From the NCBI GenBank assembly GCA_014898415.1, contig RCTD01000046.1, positions 35,876-99,875 of the forward strand: DNA of 64,000 nt. Direction: 5' to 3'. The DNA comes from Stromatinia cepivora (lineage: Eukaryota; Ascomycota; Leotiomycetes; Helotiales; Sclerotiniaceae). The notes beneath the pieces were generated by a model. That model saw only the letters and a list, made by a program, of their open reading frames with translations. It was not told the origin of the DNA and did no database searches. Shown here piece after piece: positions 24,807-36,655 of the stretch; position 1 is the stretch's first letter; every line of letters begins with the position of its first letter. A program made the position numbers and the translations under genes.

Positions 24807-24811
24807 ATTGA
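24807..24811. repeat. Target-site duplication, right copy (GATTG)
   Basis: Identical to the five bases at 17756-17760 and directly adjacent to the right LTR. Confidence 0.8.
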
Positions 24812-27800
24812 TTTCAATGAAAAATTCTGAGATAAAAAGTTACATTTTGGAAACTAGTTATGTATATAAATGCAAAAGCAAAAGCTATTCGCTTAATAAC
24901 AAATCTAATTAATTCTTATTAGAACTGAATAAATGATTGGAACATATATTATATTTATTGTATATAAAGTATAAGATAATTGATTTGTTTTTTTTTGAAT
25001 TCGAATTTCTGAAATTTGGGAAAGCAGAAATAGCGGAAAATAAAAGCTAGAAAAAGAAATAAGAAGTTGGTTTTTTGAAAATAGTAATATATCAAATAAT
25101 AACAATACCAAATTGAAAATTATGATTAGAATTTTATATAATGATTATTGATGAATTATTATTGTATTTTGATTGAAATCAATTTGCAGGTTCTAAACCC
25201 AAGTTTCTAGAAAAAATTTAATGCGAGGTTTTAGACTCGTTTTAATTCTGCCATGCATTGATCTTCGAAGTAAGTGGGTTGTGTTTGTTGAACTCGGAGG
25301 TATAACTGGGTGTTTATATATTAATGGGGAAGTAATTGTGTGAATTTGGAAACAAGCGAGAGAAAAGGGGGAGGAAGTATATGGATAGAGAGGGCTTTGG
25401 ATTAGAAATTCATAATATTACATAATGACCACACTTCAGAGTATTCACTTCCTCTTCTTTTCTCTCCACTTCTCCGTCTGAATCGGGGATTTGCCCTAGC
25501 TTTGGCTACTCACTTTGGATGTTATTTATAGAAATGCTCACCATGAACAAGATTTTTTCTCCATGGCTGGTGTAAAAATCTCAGACGCGGAATAAGAGCA
25601 TCTTGCTGCAAGTGAAAAATCAAGATATGGATCTTTTTGCAACTTTTGAATTCATAGGCTGACGGACGCGGTTTTCTATGGGGTGACCATCCTAATTGTG
25701 TTGTTGTTTGATATGTTCACCACATGAAATCTAACAGACAATATACGATGAAGATCAAGTAAAATGGAAGTCAGAGATAAGTTGGGTATCTCAAGGTGTT
25801 GAATGAGATGATATGACGACAGTGCTTTAAATATCGAAGGATAATCATTATAGTACGCGCGTATGTGACAGTGATGATTGAGTAGGAATTCTGCATTCAA
25901 CCACTTATTCTACCATCTAAGCTCAAACTAACGCTTCTAAACTTATTTTTTGAATATAAAGTATCAGTACAAACTGTACAGCTAGGAGAGAATGCCAATG
26001 TTTGGTGAAGCCATGGTTTGCCGTTGTGGTGGATAGTTGAACTTGGAACTGTGTGAAGTTTATATATTGGGAGGTCGAGAGAATATTCAGGGTATGGTAG
26101 AAGAGGGAGGATCATGGAGGGCAACCAGGAATCAAATACTTACTGCATGTATATTCATTGTTTTGAATTGTTGTATTCGTACTCTACCCATTGGCACGCA
26201 GGTTCCCTTGGTACACATAAATTGATTCACTATCTCTATCTCACACTTTCTGAATACACCTGTGCAATGTATGTTTTGTCTATATAAACGCTTCTACTTA
26301 CTTGAATTTTCTTCTTCGCAATTTCTGTGTCGAGAGTTCGATATGGATGATTGTGGAGAGTCACTATCTTCATCAGAGGCTTGGGTATCTAAAGAGACGA
26401 TGAGGAATGAGATGATAGATAGAGATTAGAGTTCTATTATTCTTGTATAATGGTGACTATTGTTATGATAGTCAGATATACGTTGTTTGGAATAGTTAAG
26501 AGAACATGGTGATAGACAAGGGATTTGTGGATGATATGAATAGAATTAAATAACAATAGCACTTGTATTTAAAATGATAATACTAATCGATGGTGAGAAT
26601 GACTATGAAATAAGAGAAAAATAAGTCTATCCCACTGGTAGCTCCAGAAAGTAAACAAATTTTACATGGTGAACGACTGATGCAGCATTCCGAAGTTATG
26701 GGCGTGGTTTAGAATCCCTATGATGGCGTGACTGATGATTCAAGGTTGATTTGGCAGAGCACTACAGTGAAATTGATGGGTTTATATATGTTGAAATTTG
26801 GCACAATGTTGAGGGAAAACGGGGAGAGAGGTTAGAGAAGATGGTGAATTAAATTGCTAAATCCAGGGTTATAACCCTGAAAAGATCAAGTGAGTCACAC
26901 TCTTCTTCAATTCACCTATCGCCAAGATGGATAAATACCATGATCTCACTACCTTTTCTATCTAAGCTTCCACCTACCGCAACAAAAATTTTCATCATGG
27001 TATTTACGCGAAATGTATGTACTCACATCGTGGCTGGAGGTGTAATTAGCTTTCAAAAGTCTAAAGTTTAATTTTCCATTGCAGTAATCCGGATTGAACT
27101 TGAGGATTCGAAATTTGAGAATCAAAGTTTCAAGGTAAATAGGAGGATAAAGCTTAAACGATAATTTTTATATCAAAACGATAACAGGAAGGTAGAAGTG
27201 TCGGTGGTGAGAGAGTATAAAAGTATCCTGCATCATGAATACTTTTGGCCATTCTAATCCATGTAAAATTGGGTTATGGATATGAAACGACAAGACAGGT
27301 TCCAGACACCGAAGGTTCTCCTAAGTCGTTAACAGAGTTTTCATTGCTTTTGTGGATATCTTAAACAAGAGGATGAATGAATGTTTAAATATTGGGAACT
27401 AGAATTTACGAGGGTGTGAGTTGGGAGGCGCATCTGGGTTGAGAGAGAAAGCTGTAATATGGAGAGGTGTTGAATTGAATGATCAAAACTGCGTCTGAAT
27501 GCTCTACAGTCCTTTGGAATTGAAGCTCTACCTGCTTCCATCTCTAATTTTTACCTCTATATAAAATCCCGGAGACATGACAGATGGGGTGAACGTGGTA
27601 TATAAGAATTGGAGTTTCAAGAACTAGACATAGATAGAGTGAATCTTAAACAATTCAATCACGTAAAGCTTAGATTCAGAATACGGACCCCGCTTTTGAC
27701 ATCCAGCCGATTTCTGAAACTTCTCAATCTGGGCCCCTAGTTTTCACAGTACTGACTTATATATCTTCATCAATTTCAGCGATGAATAGAGTATAACCAT

Positions 27801-29503
27801 ATAGAGAAAATGAGGACAACACAACATATGGGGGAGAGACTGGGTCCCATGAGTATCTATGATATCAGAGGCGATTTCAATCACTCTAGGAGGGAGAGTC
27901 CACATATGCGGAGGAACTGACCAGAAGATTTTTTCATCTCATACCAACTTTGTTACATTAATTCTCAAGTGCGATTTATTTTTGTCACGAAGTTAATACT
28001 GTCGTTGTTACAACCTGTTGGTATATACGTGGAAAGCTTTGCTGTGGCCAAGATAATAGTAACTTTAAATCACTATTCTGCGAGTATGAGGTTGCTTGCC
28101 AGCGCTTTGATTTTGTTCTCGCGTTTCCACTATGCCATCGTATCATATGTCCCTGTCTTTAAGGACCTTACCAATGCTGCAATTGGTAAATGGCAAGCTT
28201 TTATGGCTAACTTTTGATGAAAGTGGGTGTTGAAACAAGGGTAAAGTGAATCTACGAGAAGACGGAGTTTGTGAAGTAGATTTGAATTCAAAAAACCCTT
28301 CAATTAGAGTACGGCAAATATCATCATCATTAATAGCCTTGATCGTGATATCCAGGGCGGATGAAGAACTTTACAGAGACGCTCTTCAAGGTCTGGGGTC
28401 CTTCAGATAGTAGTTGAGATCCCCTCCTTCCCCCGATTCCCCCATTCCCCCAGAAAAATATACGTTACTATGTATGGCAGGAAGAATATGATAGTTGCGG
28501 GGTATAAGAACAATAAGAGCTTTGGGAAAGAGCGACAACAAAAATCCCATATGAACAAAAGACGGCAATGAAGAGGAATCCATGCCAAATTTAAATTTAT
28601 TGACTGTCAGATATTTCAGTCCCGAGTAGGTGTTTTGGCAGGGGCTCTGATTTTGCTGGCTTTCAAGCGTAAGCAAACTGCATTTCTTCTCTTTTTTAAA
28701 GCAATGCTATCAGACCATGAGGAAGTATTCGAGAATATCGATGGCTTATGCAAGTGGCTATAAGTGGTATTCACTCCCTTCCCATCAACCAAAGACACCA
28801 CATCAATTACATACCTCACGACAAATTCAACAGCATAAGGCTGCGCTTATATATTCACTGACTTTAGATCCGCGACTAGCTAGTATATAAACATATTAAC
28901 TTTCATACAGGAATAAGGGAAGCCAGGGAGGCACATCTGGTCTTATTGACCAGATATATCAAGTAAATAATTGAGAAGATGGACATAAACTCTATAAAAC
29001 AATAGTAGTAAAATCCAGCACCCCCTGCTCTGAACTACAACCAAAGTAAGATATGGACGCAAAAGCTTACTCTTATGACAGCATTGTACTCCAGAGAAGC
29101 TTAAACCTAAGTCAAACTAGGTATGAGCAAAGGTATGAAGCTACTAGCAAGAATTTAGAATAGATCTGTGTATTAGTTGAGGCTTCTAGATTTCTTTCGG
29201 ACCTTTCGTGGTGAGGTTCAAGGATAATGAAATAACGATTTGTGATGACAAAATCTAGACCATTGACAATGGAAATAAATTAGCTGAATATGGATGATAG
29301 TGGCAGACTAAAGTATCAACAATTAACAACTGTGTAAGTCTACATGGATAAAGTGATAGTACATCAACAATACCAATACATCCGTGTGGAGACAGACCTG
29401 CCTGGGCAAGACTCCTAGTGAAAGGATAGGTAGATGGATTATTCTACTTTACCAATGACTAAATATAGCCACCGGATATCTCAATAACACCACAGCATAC
29501 TTT
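24812..29503. other. Gene-poor region right of the retrotransposon
   Basis: The first ~400 bp remain very AT-rich like the element. Beyond about 25.2 kb composition normalises but no gene is recognised. It contains several TATATAAA-type boxes on both strands (about 25311, 26058 and 26781 on the minus strand; about 26281 and 27552 on the plus strand) over only short open frames, including one of 28 codons at 26343-26429 (+) and an 82-codon frame at 27969-28217 (+) with a hydrophobic start (MRFIFVTKLILSLLQPVG). None has enough support to be called a gene. Confidence 0.45.
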
Positions 29504-29718
29504 AATACTGTCGGGACAACTGTATACGGGGAAGTGAAGCTTATCAACGAACGTATAATACTCTTATAGTTAATACGTTTTGATTTGCCTAAAGAGCTAG
29601 AATTTATGGAAGGTGAAGAGCTATATAATGGTGTGTGCTGAGGCACTAGTGCGAGCACGAGTGGGCACGTGATCCTTACCATCCTTACCATGCACGTGAT
29701 TCATACTCCGACAAATAC
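29504..29718 (-). mobile_element. Solo Copia-like LTR, copy 1, with TSD AATAC
   Basis: A 205-bp LTR (29509-29713) has the terminal pattern TGTCGG...CCGACA and is flanked on both sides by AATAC (29504-29508 and 29714-29718). A second copy at 62231-62436 is highly similar over the full length. No internal retrotransposon sequence lies beside it, so it is a solo LTR, the product of LTR-LTR recombination. The TG...CA ends with short inverted TGTCGG and the 5-bp duplication fit Copia-type LTRs, but superfamily assignment is inference. Orientation is not certain. Confidence 0.85.
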
Positions 29719-30038
29719 ATTGCTAATTTTGGAGTCTAGGTAGAAAAGAATGGTGAATATATCCCTAATCCATCACGAAGTATCTATCATACCCAATTAT
29801 AACTATCCTCATATAAATCATTCTCCGCATCTAGTCAATTAGTCAACGAGCCAAGTTCAGTTCCCCATGATGAAAAGTCCTTCTTTAGGCCAAAGAGAGT
29901 TACTTTCAACGACAAGATAAGAGCATAGAATTAGAGATAGAGCAAGATGAGACCTTTCAGATTATAAAAAACAAAGCATATTCAAGGAAATATTGGGATA
30001 CCACAAGAAAGTTTGAAAGTTTAGAACAGGTGTGTGTT
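29719..30038. other. Spacer between solo LTR and MITE
   Basis: About 320 bp with no gene or repeat that I can identify. Confidence 0.5.
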
Positions 30039-30538
30039 AATGCAGTTAGGCTACGCATAAATTACCTGCAATCCGCGGGTACCCGCGGATAATCCATCCC
30101 ACAGGTTATCTATTGAATAGCCTATTTGTCCTACAGGTTATCTATTGAGGTTTTAAAATAATCCGATTTGTAAACAAATACCTACGAATTATTTACGGAT
30201 TATCCGTTTATCCACAAATTATTCACCTATCCACAAATTAACAGATTATCCATAAATTATTTATGGATTATTTATAAATTTATAAATAATTTGTAAATAA
30301 TCTATAGATCATTTGCAAATAATCTACAAATTATTCATTTACCTATAGATAATCTATCAATTTACAAATAAATAAATAATTTATAAATAAATAAATAATC
30401 TACAAATAATTCATAAATAATCTGCAAATAATCTATTGATATATATAAATAATTTGATCTGTAAATAGATATCCAATGGATAATCCGTTAGAATCATTAT
30501 TTGCCCCGCGGGTACCTGTTGTGCAGCCTAAATGCAGT
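30039..30538. mobile_element. hAT-like MITE, copy 1, with 8-bp TSD AATGCAGT
   Basis: The element 30047-30530 (484 bp) begins TAGGCTACGCA and ends TGCAGCCTA, an imperfect terminal inverted repeat. It is flanked by the exact 8-bp duplication AATGCAGT (30039-30046, 30531-30538), the length typical of hAT transposons. Subterminal inverted GGTACCCGCGG motifs occur at both ends. The interior is an array of degenerate ATAAATTATTTAT-like words with no coding capacity. A second copy lies at 62083-62774. Confidence 0.85.
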
Positions 30539-33500
30539 ACAGTCAAGTGGAAACAGAAGATAAAAAACTCATAGAGCACTGGCAACCATAACAGAGGTGG
30601 AAGTGATGATAATGATGGAAGTAAGTTCAGCGGCGAAAGGAGCCAAATCTTCAGCTGTTTGTTTGAATCAAGAGGAGGTGTTTGTCAACTCCATGAGATG
30701 GAATTTGAATCAAAAAAGACTCAATTCCCCTCATATCCCAATCAGAACAAAGATCCCCAAAACTTTCCCATTCATGATCTCGGCCATGTTTCTTACTTGC
30801 TTGTCTAGTGTTAACATTACACAAGGTCACCTTTTTATGTGCCAGTTGAAAGTTCGAATTCTTGGAAAAGATGGACTGGGCAAGCCTATTACGTGAGTGA
30901 GTGAATTCTCAATCATAGTAAGATCTCATGCGCGTAACATTCTTCAAGTCAATCAATGCGGACATTTGGTCTTTTAGAGACTATTCTTGATCTATAAGAG
31001 TGAATCAGGTAATGATAAACCTTGAATATTTAGAAATTGCCTCGACAAGGGCTACAATATATAAAGGACGCTTGGGGGTTTATAAGTCCACCAGAAATTC
31101 CATCAAATGATTGCGAAAGGCATCAAAAAAGCCAGAAATGGGGCATGAAGACAACATACATGCATATACTCTTTTGATGAATATACAAGGCGCAGTACAT
31201 GGTAACTGATGCCTTGCTCTCAAAATAACTACGAGGCTATTGTAGCTTCTAGAGTAAAAGAGACAACGACAAAGAGAGAAATATAGAGTATCAGATGAGA
31301 CATACAAGAGGAGTGTACAAAAATAAGCTGAGCAAGCATTTCCGATATGAGATATAGGCTGCGACAGCAAAATTGCGCTCGCATGTATTGGTCCTTGATT
31401 TCTTCGGGTTATGTTTGCAGAAATTAAATCGCTGCTCCCTCTAAACAAGAATTATAAACACATCACATTCCCTATTCACAATCTCAAGGAAATGAGTGAA
31501 TGGGGTGCTGTCACCAGCTCCCGCGATAGATGATAAAATTAGTATCTTGTTTGTTTAAATACTCCAAAATTGTGAGATGAGTGTGCGGACTGTCTCCTGC
31601 TGATGTCGAAAATTTTCATGGGGCCGACTGACTTCTCGGGTCGTCCAAAAATGGATCATTGCATTTTGTTTCACCTTGATTTTGGGCAGTAGCGAGACTC
31701 AAGAAGCTGGATTTATATTTGTCCCAAGATAACTGTACCACTGTTAGCCGAAATCGACTTGCGGTCAAAGTTAAGCAACAATAACGAAGAGTGACAATCA
31801 ATTCAATCCAATTTTCCAAGTCAGTACGGCTCAGAACCAACATCTATGAGCAAGGAATATTCAACGTTCAATTCTCGGTCGACTTGAACTCCTTTCTATG
31901 TCCGAACCACGGTGCAGCACTTTCCGTCAGAGACTTTGATCGATTTTGATAGATCTTTAATACGAAATCCATTGGTCGGTATGGTTCCTGAACAAAAAGG
32001 GAAAGTGGGAAAAGGGCGAGAGTGGGGAAAAGGAGGAGCAAATTGAATAGGATGTCGAGGTGCTTGACAGGGGTGAAGAGCAACCTAAATGAGAACGCTA
32101 GACTTGGGTGGTGCTCGGCTTTGGTATGTATGAAGGGGAAAACACCACAATGATATCATCTCAGCAAACTAAGTCCGCTGTTGAACTGGTGATAATTGCT
32201 GCCTTCTATTTGCTAATCATGACTGCATCGGGAGGAGATATGAAGAGGCATATGAGGAAACTCTCTGTTCCCATACAAGGTAATCTTACATTTAGAGTTC
32301 GCAATACCACAAGACAAGAGGAAACCACACTTAAAACCGACATACAGTCCCGGGTTGAGGTTTGTGATAAAATGACAACAATATTTAAGGTGCCTTCATA
32401 TTTGGACGCAACATACAATAATTTCCTTGGCATTGTTTGTCCCAGCGTCATTAGTATTGAACCGGTAATAGTCCACTGTTCACGACACTAATTCCAATGG
32501 TGGATGATACTTTAGCAATACCTATATTAGATCTAGATAGACCCAGATTTCCAGAATAGTAAGCTAGGGACAAAAGCAAACTATTAACCATTTTGAGAGG
32601 AAATGCAAAACCTTGGGACTTTGGGAGTCTCTCTCGGGCTTCCGGTTTAAATATAGCCAGAGACTAAGTATAATGGAAGTCCACTAAACACTCAGATTGC
32701 ATGCAAAAGCGTAATACTTAACTCCATTGGCAGAGCCAAAGCTGCGCTATGTTCCGTAATGACTCTCCATATCTCATACACTTGTCCTTATAAATCCCAT
32801 CGCTTGCCCAACAGTCCCCTGGAATCTTCAAATCCCACTCAGTGAGGAGTGAATTTTCACACACAATGTACCCCTCTCGGTATCAAAAGACTCTCTAAAT
32901 CCTTGCCGACCGGCCAATCAATTGGGTCATCTGCAACACACACCCATAGTCCCAAAGCCAAGTCTCGTGAAAACCTCAAGGAGTATCGGCATCCTGTGAA
33001 GTGGCGTGACCTAAAGAGGGGTAAATTCATTACATGGACATCGAAGGTGAATCGGGGTATTTTTCCGTTCACTGACTGTTTATATAAACCCCAGGTATTC
33101 CGGCTTTAGGAAAGTAAGCACGATGAATATTTTGAAAATAGCAGCGATGTTCTTGAGGTTCCCGCTCAAACAATCTGGTGTTGTAAAAGAGGTGGGATCT
33201 GAACGTGAAAATGGCCGATGCCTCTGTCGAAATCCTGAAATACTGCAATCTAAACCTTGAATGTTTCTGCTACTATTCTATTCATGTTGCCATATATATG
33301 TGAGCATCTGATCGGACGAGAGTACTTATCGATTAGAAACTACAAGTATATGGTACTCTCATTTGTTTCCGGCAAGGTCAAGGTGGTTTTACCCAGTATC
33401 AAAACAAGATTCTCTGAATACCTTCAAGATAACTCATCTCCTTGGATTCTAGGTAGCTTGACATTTAGGGAGTATAATCTACAAGATATTAAGTAAGGAA

Positions 33501-34867
33501 AACTTGAGCAAACACCGACTCCTTGTAGGTTCAGCTCGGGCTGAAGTGAAATGAGCAAAGGCCCTAGTCGTACGTCTACCCGCCAAGAACGGACACCCCA
33601 CCAAAAACGACTAAAGGGGAAATCAAACCAGCCTTGCTGCAATGTAACCTGTAACCGAGTGCGACAAACTCGAGCGTGATCAACTGTTAGACACCTGCCA
33701 AGATCAACCAATCACTAACATGTCTCATGGACGAACTCAAATTTACCAATCATACGCCTTTTGCAGCTCCGTACGAGAATATGCAAAAATGGAGTTCTGT
33801 GGCCAGAGCCCAGTCTCCATACTCAAGCCTAAACCTTCCCTTTCCCTTCCTAATTCCCAAGCACCATTGAACGCCAACAAGCCGCAAAAATCCAAGAACC
33901 CCACGAGACCACCGCAAACCACGTCACGTCCCGCGGCTCGGAAATGCCGTGTCTGGTAACGTAACATAACATCGAATGCATAAAGAGCACGGGTATCGGT
34001 TGCGATTGCTTTTTATCAAGCCCAGCACTCTCGATAGTTCCTGCCCCTGAAGGCTTACAGTGCACTCCAATTACATTAAGAAGCTCGTATATCATAGATG
34101 ATGTTATGGCAAGTCATCTGCACATGTTGTTTCATGCATCAATGTATACCCAATCAAGGATAATTCCGACGGCCATACTGGAGGTATTGTCGAAGTATTT
34201 TTCGCATGCCTTAGTACCGTCCGTCATCATCACCCAGAGTTCCAGCCACATCACACACACAATCACATCAGCCCCCAACCGGTAGTCATCTCAGCTCCTC
34301 GACACACTGGCGCTCGTTCCGTTTTCGTAATGAAATGCCGAAATCTAAGACATAGCTTCTCCACAAGCCAATAACTCCCCGGCACTAAACATATGCCCCA
34401 CTTAAAGAAAGCCATGTCATGCTCGGCTCCAAACATTCAACATAGATTTGCAACAAAAGCTATGAGTTGGTTCTTTATCGAGCCTTGCCAAGCAGCTAGA
34501 TACCCAAGTCAAGACTGAAAATAGATGTGTACAGCGTGAATGGGTTTATGTACTTTAGTGTACATTCCTATATTTGGAACGATGCATTGACTAAATGATG
34601 GAAGGGAACGGAAACCTACACTAAAATTCCTACGATATATTGATATAGAGTGGCTATGAGTGTACAAGTTATATATAGTATACTATATAATAGGCAATAT
34701 GAATGGAGATCCCGCGCTTCCGGGGGTGTTATTTTAGGCAATATATGCAGCGCGCTTGCGATATTGAATGGGATATTATATTGCTTTAGCGATGGTTCCA
34801 CACGACAAGCGAGGTCACTCTCACTTGAGGTAAATCGTATTCGCTTCATGATTTATATTTCAGGCAT
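30539..34867. other. Gene-poor region with short signal-peptide-like frames
   Basis: No gene is recognised. Short plus-strand frames deserve note: 30776-30896 (MISAMFLTCLSSVNITQG, followed by GTGAGT like a splice donor), 32108-32491 (127 codons with one hydrophobic segment), and 33122-33259 (45 codons, MNILKIAAMFL, preceded by TATATAAA at about 33080). They could be remnants of small secreted-protein genes or chance. The remainder shows nothing. Confidence 0.4.
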
Positions 34868-36655
34868 TCATCCTTCAACAATTTCCTTCTCAATCTCCCA
34901 ACCATCCCATGTTGGTACATCATACCCATTCGGACGACTGGCTCTGTCGAATCCAACTCTTAAACCTTCAATAGTGACTGGACTTCTACACCATCGAATC
35001 TCCTCCTTGAAACCTTTGCTATATGCCTTTTGCATATTTTTCTCATCGAACAATTCTGGATGAGCTCGGCGCATGCTCTTCAATGCTCTTCCACCTACTT
35101 CATCCACACTATCCGAATGCCTAAGGTCGAAGAAATGGTCATCATGATCTTTTATAACCTTGGCCTTTATATCATTCCCATATAATCCTAGCCCTAGCAA
35201 AAACACATCATATTGACACAAGCTAGTAGTGCCTCTCCAACTACCTCCTTCCTTAGCTCTTTTGTACAACCCTATTAGAGCAGCGATAGCGCCCATACAT
35301 CCAGTTCCGTAATCAGACATTGGGAACGGAGGTACAACAGGTTCGTCAAGGCCCATAAATTGACCTTGAGCCCAAGCGACACCAGTAACACAATCTGCTA
35401 TCTGTTGCCAGCCAGGTCTACCTGCCCATTCCCCTTGGTAGCCAAAACAGTCTTCGGAGACATAAACAATTCCTTTGCCTCTCCCTTCAGCCAACTTCAC
35501 AATTTGTTCTGGACCGTATCCCAATCGCTCCAAGGCTCCTGGTCGATATCCATCAAAAATTACATCGGCAGATTTTAACAATTCTTCAAAGGTGGCGCGA
35601 CCATTTGGAGTCTTCAGATCAATATCTGCGGTGTGCTTACCAGTGTTGCCATCGACTTGGAAGAATGGAACATCTGAGAGGTTAGGAGATGTAACTTTGA
35701 TAACTTGGGCACCATATTCGGCAAGTGTTCGACCCATCGCAGGTCCTGCAATAATTCGACAAAGTTCCAAGACACGAATACCAGATAATACTTGGGGTTT
35801 TGAAGTCGGTGTTGCGGGAGCCACGTCTGGAAATGGACATGGTGGAGAATCATCCTGAAGTCTATCAAGTTGCCATGGAGGTAGGCTGAGAAGTGTTTGA
35901 CCCTGAAATAAACTTAGTAAAGTGTCAATAAAGTCATATATATATTCTTACATGGTTTGTGTTTTTGAAATCTTCCCACTTTAATGCCGTTACACCAGCC
36001 TGATGTATCTCAGCATTCATGACTTCCAATTCTGCAGCCGTATATTGCTTCACATGTTTTTCGATAATGTCGATACATTCCCTATAATCTGTAAGATCCG
36101 GCCGATGTGCTTCAAGTCCGATCATGTTCAATGTCTTTCCGGCTTCCAATGATCCATGGATATGAAAATATTCCCCGGGATTTTTTGTCTCATAAAGGTT
36201 TGCCGAAAGTCTTCGATACAAGATAGCTTGTGCTTTGAGTAAATCTGTGTCTGTAAAATATATTAGTAAAGGTTTCTGAGCAATGTCCAATGAAGACTAC
36301 CTTTCAGCTTTGATTTGACATCGGGATGTTGTTTATTCATGCCAGCAATTGTAGCAATATAGGTAGAGAATAAGAAAGTAGCAGTCTGCTCAAGGTTGAT
36401 CTCAATCTTCCTTCTCTGTTCTCCATAGCGGAGGTCCGCAATGGCAGCCACAACGCTTGCTTCGACTGATTTTAATGCAACTGTGGCTTCGGTTTCCTTG
36501 AAGGGACAAGGGAAATATATTTGAGTGCCATCGGTTGCAGTTGTATAAGTAACATCTTCTAGATGTTTCAATACCTCCGAGGGGATTTCACCGCCGACTA
36601 ATTGCTGTAGCTTTCGAGTGGCTTCTTGGGAACCACCGATCACGGAATATGGCAT
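34868..36655 (-). CDS. CoA-transferase family III (CaiB/BaiF) enzyme
   Basis: Family III enzymes move CoA between organic acids; the substrate cannot be read from sequence. Exons 36655-36301, 36250-35952 and 35902-34868 join in frame and give 562 residues, with introns of 50 and 49 nt. The N-terminal ~200 residues form the fungus-specific lobe. The main fold follows after SLPPWQLDRLQDD, with VLSGIRVLELCRIIAGPAMG, RTLAEYGAQVIKV, LLKSADVIFDGYRPGALERLG and RPGWQQIADCVTGVAWAQG, whose Asp is at the family catalytic position. DYGTGCMGAIAALIGLYKRA lies C-terminal. The start is uncertain: I chose the Met at 36655 (MPYSVIGGSQ) because fungal relatives begin near this point. The frame stays open upstream (Met at 36697, and further without ATG), so a missed first exon is possible. 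Confidence 0.87.
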
